64,000 nucleotides of DNA from NCBI RefSeq assembly GCF_023375815.1, contig NZ_CP067412.1, forward strand, positions 4,836,001 through 4,900,000. Reading direction: 5' to 3'. Both the position numbers and the translations under genes were made by a program. Of this stretch, positions 61,517 through 64,000 are shown in pieces (the stretch's first letter is position 1; each line of letters opens with the position of its first letter). The DNA is from Pseudomonas sp. HS6. GTDB lineage: Bacteria > Pseudomonadota > Gammaproteobacteria > Pseudomonadales > Pseudomonadaceae. The notes beneath the pieces were generated by a model, which saw only the letters and a program-made list of their open reading frames with translations, was not told the DNA's origin and made no database searches.

Positions 61517-62292
61517 CACCAGTAGTTTTCCACCGCTACCTGCCCTGGCCGCCGCGTCAGGCTGAGGTTCATGCCCCGCTGCTTGAGCAAGGCCCGGGTG
61601 TCATCGATCATCTGCGGATTGCCGCAGAGCATGACCCGTGAATGAACCGGCTCAAGCTCGATACCGGCTATTTTCTCCAGCTCCCCGTTTTCGATGAGCG
61701 TGGTAATGCGCCCGTTGAGGGCGCCCACATGCGGCTCGCGCGTCACTACTGGAATGAACTGGAACTTGTGAGCGTAATCGGCCAAGTAGTCACGCTGACT
61801 CAACTCGGCAATCAGCTGTTGATAAGCCAGTTCGCGCGCCTCCCGCACGCTGTAGACAAGAATGATTCGTTCGAATTTCTCCCACACTTCAAAATCCTGC
61901 AGGATCGACAGAAACGGCGCCACACCGGTGCCTGTGGATAACAGCCAGAGATCACGACCATCGACAAAACGGTCCAGCGTCAGATAACCAAAGGCCTGGC
62001 GATCCACCAGTAACGTATCGCCTGCCTTCAGACGGCTCAACTCACTGGTGAACTCGCCATCGGGTACTACGATGGAAAAGAACTCAAGAAACTCATCGAA
62101 TGGCGAAGACACCATGGAGTAAGCCCGCCACACCGTGCTGCCATCCGCCTTGGTCACCCCGAGCCTGGCAAATTGCCCGGCTCGAAAGCGAAAACCGGCA
62201 TCGCGGGTCGTACGCAAAGTGAACAGACTCGACGTCAACGGCTGTACTTCAAGCAAGGTCTGACGGCTGTATTTTTCTGCGCTGGCGGTCAT
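61516..62292 (-). CDS. fpr: Ferredoxin-NADP+ reductase
   Basis: A 258-residue FAD enzyme that passes electrons between NADPH and ferredoxin or flavodoxin; in pseudomonads Fpr supports Fe-S repair and oxidative stress responses. FAD-binding RAYSMVSSP (near 56-64), NADPH-binding STGTGVAPF (near 119) and the C-terminal VENYW are typical of subclass I bacterial Fprs. FinR, its LysR regulator elsewhere, is not next to it here. Confidence 0.95.
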   Translation of the reverse strand: MTASAEKYSRQTLLEVQPLTSSLFTLRTTRDAGFRFRAGQFARLGVTKADGSTVWRAYSMVSSPFDEFLEFFSIVVPDGEFTSELSRLKAGDTLLVDRQAFGYLTLDRFVDGRDLWLLSTGTGVAPFLSILQDFEVWEKFERIILVYSVREARELAYQQLIAELSQRDYLADYAHKFQFIPVVTREPHVGALNGRITTLIENGELEKIAGIELEPVHSRVMLCGNPQMIDDTRALLKQRGMNLSLTRRPGQVAVENYW

Positions 62293-62432
62293 GCGGTACT
62301 CCCTCGGCGAAGGGCTTCAGTGTCCCTCAATTACTGTTTTTGAAACACTGACGGTTTGTAGTGGCATTTAACGCCATCATCCTTAAAGAAAAACAGAAGC
62401 GTTAACAACTGCCAAACAGCCTTCAAGACGGA

Positions 62433-62474
62433 CGTTGAATGACGCCTTGAATATAATGACATCGCCATTCAACG
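62433..62474. promoter_or_regulatory. Spaced inverted repeat upstream of the LuxR-type gene
   Basis: CGTTGAATG and CATTCAACG are exact mirror copies with 24 bases between; centres are 33 bp apart, about three helical turns. Confidence 0.4.
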
Positions 62475-62587
62475 CATGAACTTTTATTCATTTTAAAATC
62501 CGATATTCCTATCTAACGCAGCCATTAAGAGCAAAAAAATCCAAACATCCATGCAGGAAGAGTCCTACACTCGTTTCCGTGACTGAC

Positions 62588-62601
62588 TCTTGGATCCAAG
62601 A
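62588..62601. promoter_or_regulatory. 14-bp perfect palindrome upstream of the LuxR-type gene
   Basis: TCTTGGATCCAAGA is perfectly self-complementary and lies 36 bp before the start codon. It differs from the canonical lux box but could serve autoregulation. Confidence 0.4.
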
Positions 62602-62637
62602 TCACACCCCAGTGAAATACTTTCGGAGATTCTTCAA

Positions 62638-63351
62638 ATGGAACTGTGGAAGGAGCGGCAGATACAACAGGTGACATTCTCAACAAGAATTGAAACGGCC
62701 TACCCGATTCTGCTGACATTTGCTAAAAACATCGGCTTCAAGTTTTGCGGAATATCAGTCACATCGACTGATCGCGAGGCATTACCCAAAGCCTTGAATA
62801 TCAATAACTATCCCGAAATGTGGAACAAACAGTACGAGGAAAATAGTTACTGTAAAGTTGACCCGATAATAGCACACTGCAATCACTCAATGCTGCCGAT
62901 ATCATGGAGCAAGGAATTATTTTCAAATACGCCAACCCTTTGGGAAGCGTTGCAAGAACAGGGATTGCAATACGGCTGGTCGCAATCGTTTCATCACGAA
63001 GAGAGTGGTCTGTGCAGCATTCTCAGCCTGGCCCGCCCCCACTGTCCAATCAGTGCGATCGAGCTGTATGAACATTTTGGCTACATGTTTTACGTCACCA
63101 GCCATCTCGCCGAATTGTTCGCGCACACGCTTCCCAGGCGACCGGCCAAGGCCCGAGCGCCTCGCCTGTCAACTCGGGAGGTTGAAGTGTTGAAACTGTG
63201 TGCATCCGGTAAAACAGCCTATGAAACCGCCAGAATCCTGAGCCTTAGCGAACGCACCGTTAACTATCACGTGCAAAACGTGATTTTGAAATTGAATGTC
63301 TGCAACAAGATCTCCGCCGTCATCGCCGCCACCAAGGCAGGGATCATCTAG
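62638..63351 (+). CDS. LuxR-type quorum-sensing regulator (no LuxI in window)
   Basis: A 237-residue regulator starting at ATG 62638 (GGAG with 9-bp spacing). It has an autoinducer-binding domain (about 20-160) and a C-terminal LuxR helix-turn-helix (about 174-235, STREVEVLKLCASGKTAYE). The key ligand-pocket residues of acyl-homoserine-lactone receptors are kept: W62, Y66, D75, P76, W90 and G113. It therefore does not have the Trp/Tyr substitutions of plant-responsive solos such as OryR. No luxI is within this window. Codon use is more AT-rich than neighbours, hinting at transfer. PhzR-like and PsoR-like proteins are the nearest types I can recall. Confidence 0.92.
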   Translation: MELWKERQIQQVTFSTRIETAYPILLTFAKNIGFKFCGISVTSTDREALPKALNINNYPEMWNKQYEENSYCKVDPIIAHCNHSMLPISWSKELFSNTPTLWEALQEQGLQYGWSQSFHHEESGLCSILSLARPHCPISAIELYEHFGYMFYVTSHLAELFAHTLPRRPAKARAPRLSTREVEVLKLCASGKTAYETARILSLSERTVNYHVQNVILKLNVCNKISAVIAATKAGII

Positions 63352-63516
63352 TCGGCGCCCCCGAAAACAGGCAAGTAATACAGTCGAAAAAAAAGTACCA
63401 TTTGCGACCTTCCTGAGTGATGACGCGAGACTTCGCGCCGCTGTCCACTCGGACGGTTCCGCCGCACGATTCCCAGGGCCGCGGGACACCCGTCGATTAC
63501 CCAGAGTCCCCGCCCC

Positions 63517-64000
63517 ATGCCTTTGCTCGATACGCCCTTCGCCCAGCTTGATCTGATCCGCCAGCCCGAACAGCAGAACGAACCGCTGCAAGCCTTCGAT
63601 GCGGCTGACGAATACCTGCTCAATCATCTGGCCGAACAGAATCTGCCGGCGGATACCCGAGTATTGGTGCTCAACGACAGTTTCGGCGCATTGGCCATCA
63701 GCCTCTCGGGCAAAGTGCAGGTCAGTACCAGTGGCGATTCATTCCTGGCGTTTCAGGGCCTGGAAAAGAATCTGCTGCGCAATGGCCAGGTGTTTGATGC
63801 TATTCGCGGTATTCCTGCCAGCGAGCCGTTAATCGGGCCGTTCGACCGGGTACTGATCCGCGTCCCGAAAACCCTGGCGCTGCTGGAAGAACAACTGATT
63901 CGCCTGCAAGGCCAATTGGCGCCCGGTGCGCAGGTGGTGGCTGCGGCGATGGTCAAGCATTTGCCTCGCGCCGCCGGCGATCTGCTGGAACGCTACATCG
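63517..64000 (+). CDS. rlmG: 23S rRNA (guanine1835-N2)-methyltransferase RlmG, truncated by window end
   Basis: The ATG at 63517 opens a frame that continues past base 64000; 161 residues are visible. They match the N-terminal, non-catalytic half of RlmG/YgjO, which methylates G1835 in 23S rRNA; the SAM-binding half is outside the window. Upstream 165 bp separate it from the LuxR-type gene. Confidence 0.85.
   Translation, partial: MPLLDTPFAQLDLIRQPEQQNEPLQAFDAADEYLLNHLAEQNLPADTRVLVLNDSFGALAISLSGKVQVSTSGDSFLAFQGLEKNLLRNGQVFDAIRGIPASEPLIGPFDRVLIRVPKTLALLEEQLIRLQGQLAPGAQVVAAAMVKHLPRAAGDLLERYI

Larger units (their letters stand above)
62293..62637. other. AT-rich, palindrome-bearing region between fpr and the LuxR-type gene
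   Basis: This 345-bp stretch is clearly richer in A+T than its surroundings and carries no gene that I can see. It contains a spaced inverted repeat (62433-62441 and 62466-62474) and a 14-bp perfect palindrome (62588-62601). Both are listed separately. It probably holds the promoters of two divergent genes. Confidence 0.6.

Overview
The window is ordinary chromosomal DNA of a Pseudomonas, most likely the P. fluorescens group. Three things point there: protein sequences and gene order close to the P. aeruginosa PAO1 PA4542-PA4602 region (clpB, rluD, bamD, pilSR, fimU-pilE, ispH-ileS, rpsT, obg, ispB, lon-like, morA, glyA); high-GC codon use; and six paired REP palindromes with the CTCCCACA tail typical of fluorescent pseudomonads. 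Nearly every base is accounted for by intact genes. I see no insertion sequence, prophage, CRISPR array, tRNA or rRNA.

Layout. 0.1-5.7 kb: proteostasis and envelope genes (clpB with a sigma-32-like promoter, pgeF, rluD, then bamD divergently). 5.8-9.0 kb: a small membrane protein and the PilS-PilR two-component system. 9.1-16.6 kb: thiO, then the type IV pilus minor-pilin operon fimU-pilV-pilW-pilX-pilY1-pilE on the minus strand, and fimT on the plus strand. 16.6-24.0 kb: ispH-fkpB-lspA-ileS-ribF and murJ. 24.2-31.2 kb: rpsT, creA-proB, obgE, rpmA-rplU, ispB, a zinc-ribbon protein, a small gene behind a Fur-box-like site, and fklB. 31.3-40.6 kb: less characterised envelope genes (DUF6482, yqhA, a 609-residue lipoprotein, a Lon-family protease, DUF3015, DUF4105, a small lipoprotein). 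40.6-48.6 kb: a GreA/GreB-like protein, gdhA, ettA and the c-di-GMP protein MorA. 48.8-53.2 kb: glyA, a C4-dicarboxylate-type symporter and two GntR/FadR-type regulators. 53.3-56.7 kb: the yjiA-yjiX-cstA pyruvate/peptide uptake cluster. 56.9-64 kb: a PilZ protein, radA, ankB-katB, mscL, fpr, a LuxR-type regulator without a LuxI in the window, and the truncated start of rlmG.

Linked functions. PilS/PilR and the minor pilins belong to one type IV pilus programme. MorA and the PilZ protein are both in c-di-GMP signalling. LspA serves the lipoproteins seen here (BamD and two uncharacterised ones). KatB with AnkB and possibly Fpr form an oxidative-stress group.

I did not find an obviously new multi-gene system. 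The best leads are the LuxR-type regulator with its AT-rich, palindrome-rich upstream region, the flipped minor-pilin block, the GreA-like protein lacking the acidic tip, the Lon-like protease with arginine in its Walker A, the REP doublets with compensatory stems, and several uncharacterised envelope proteins.
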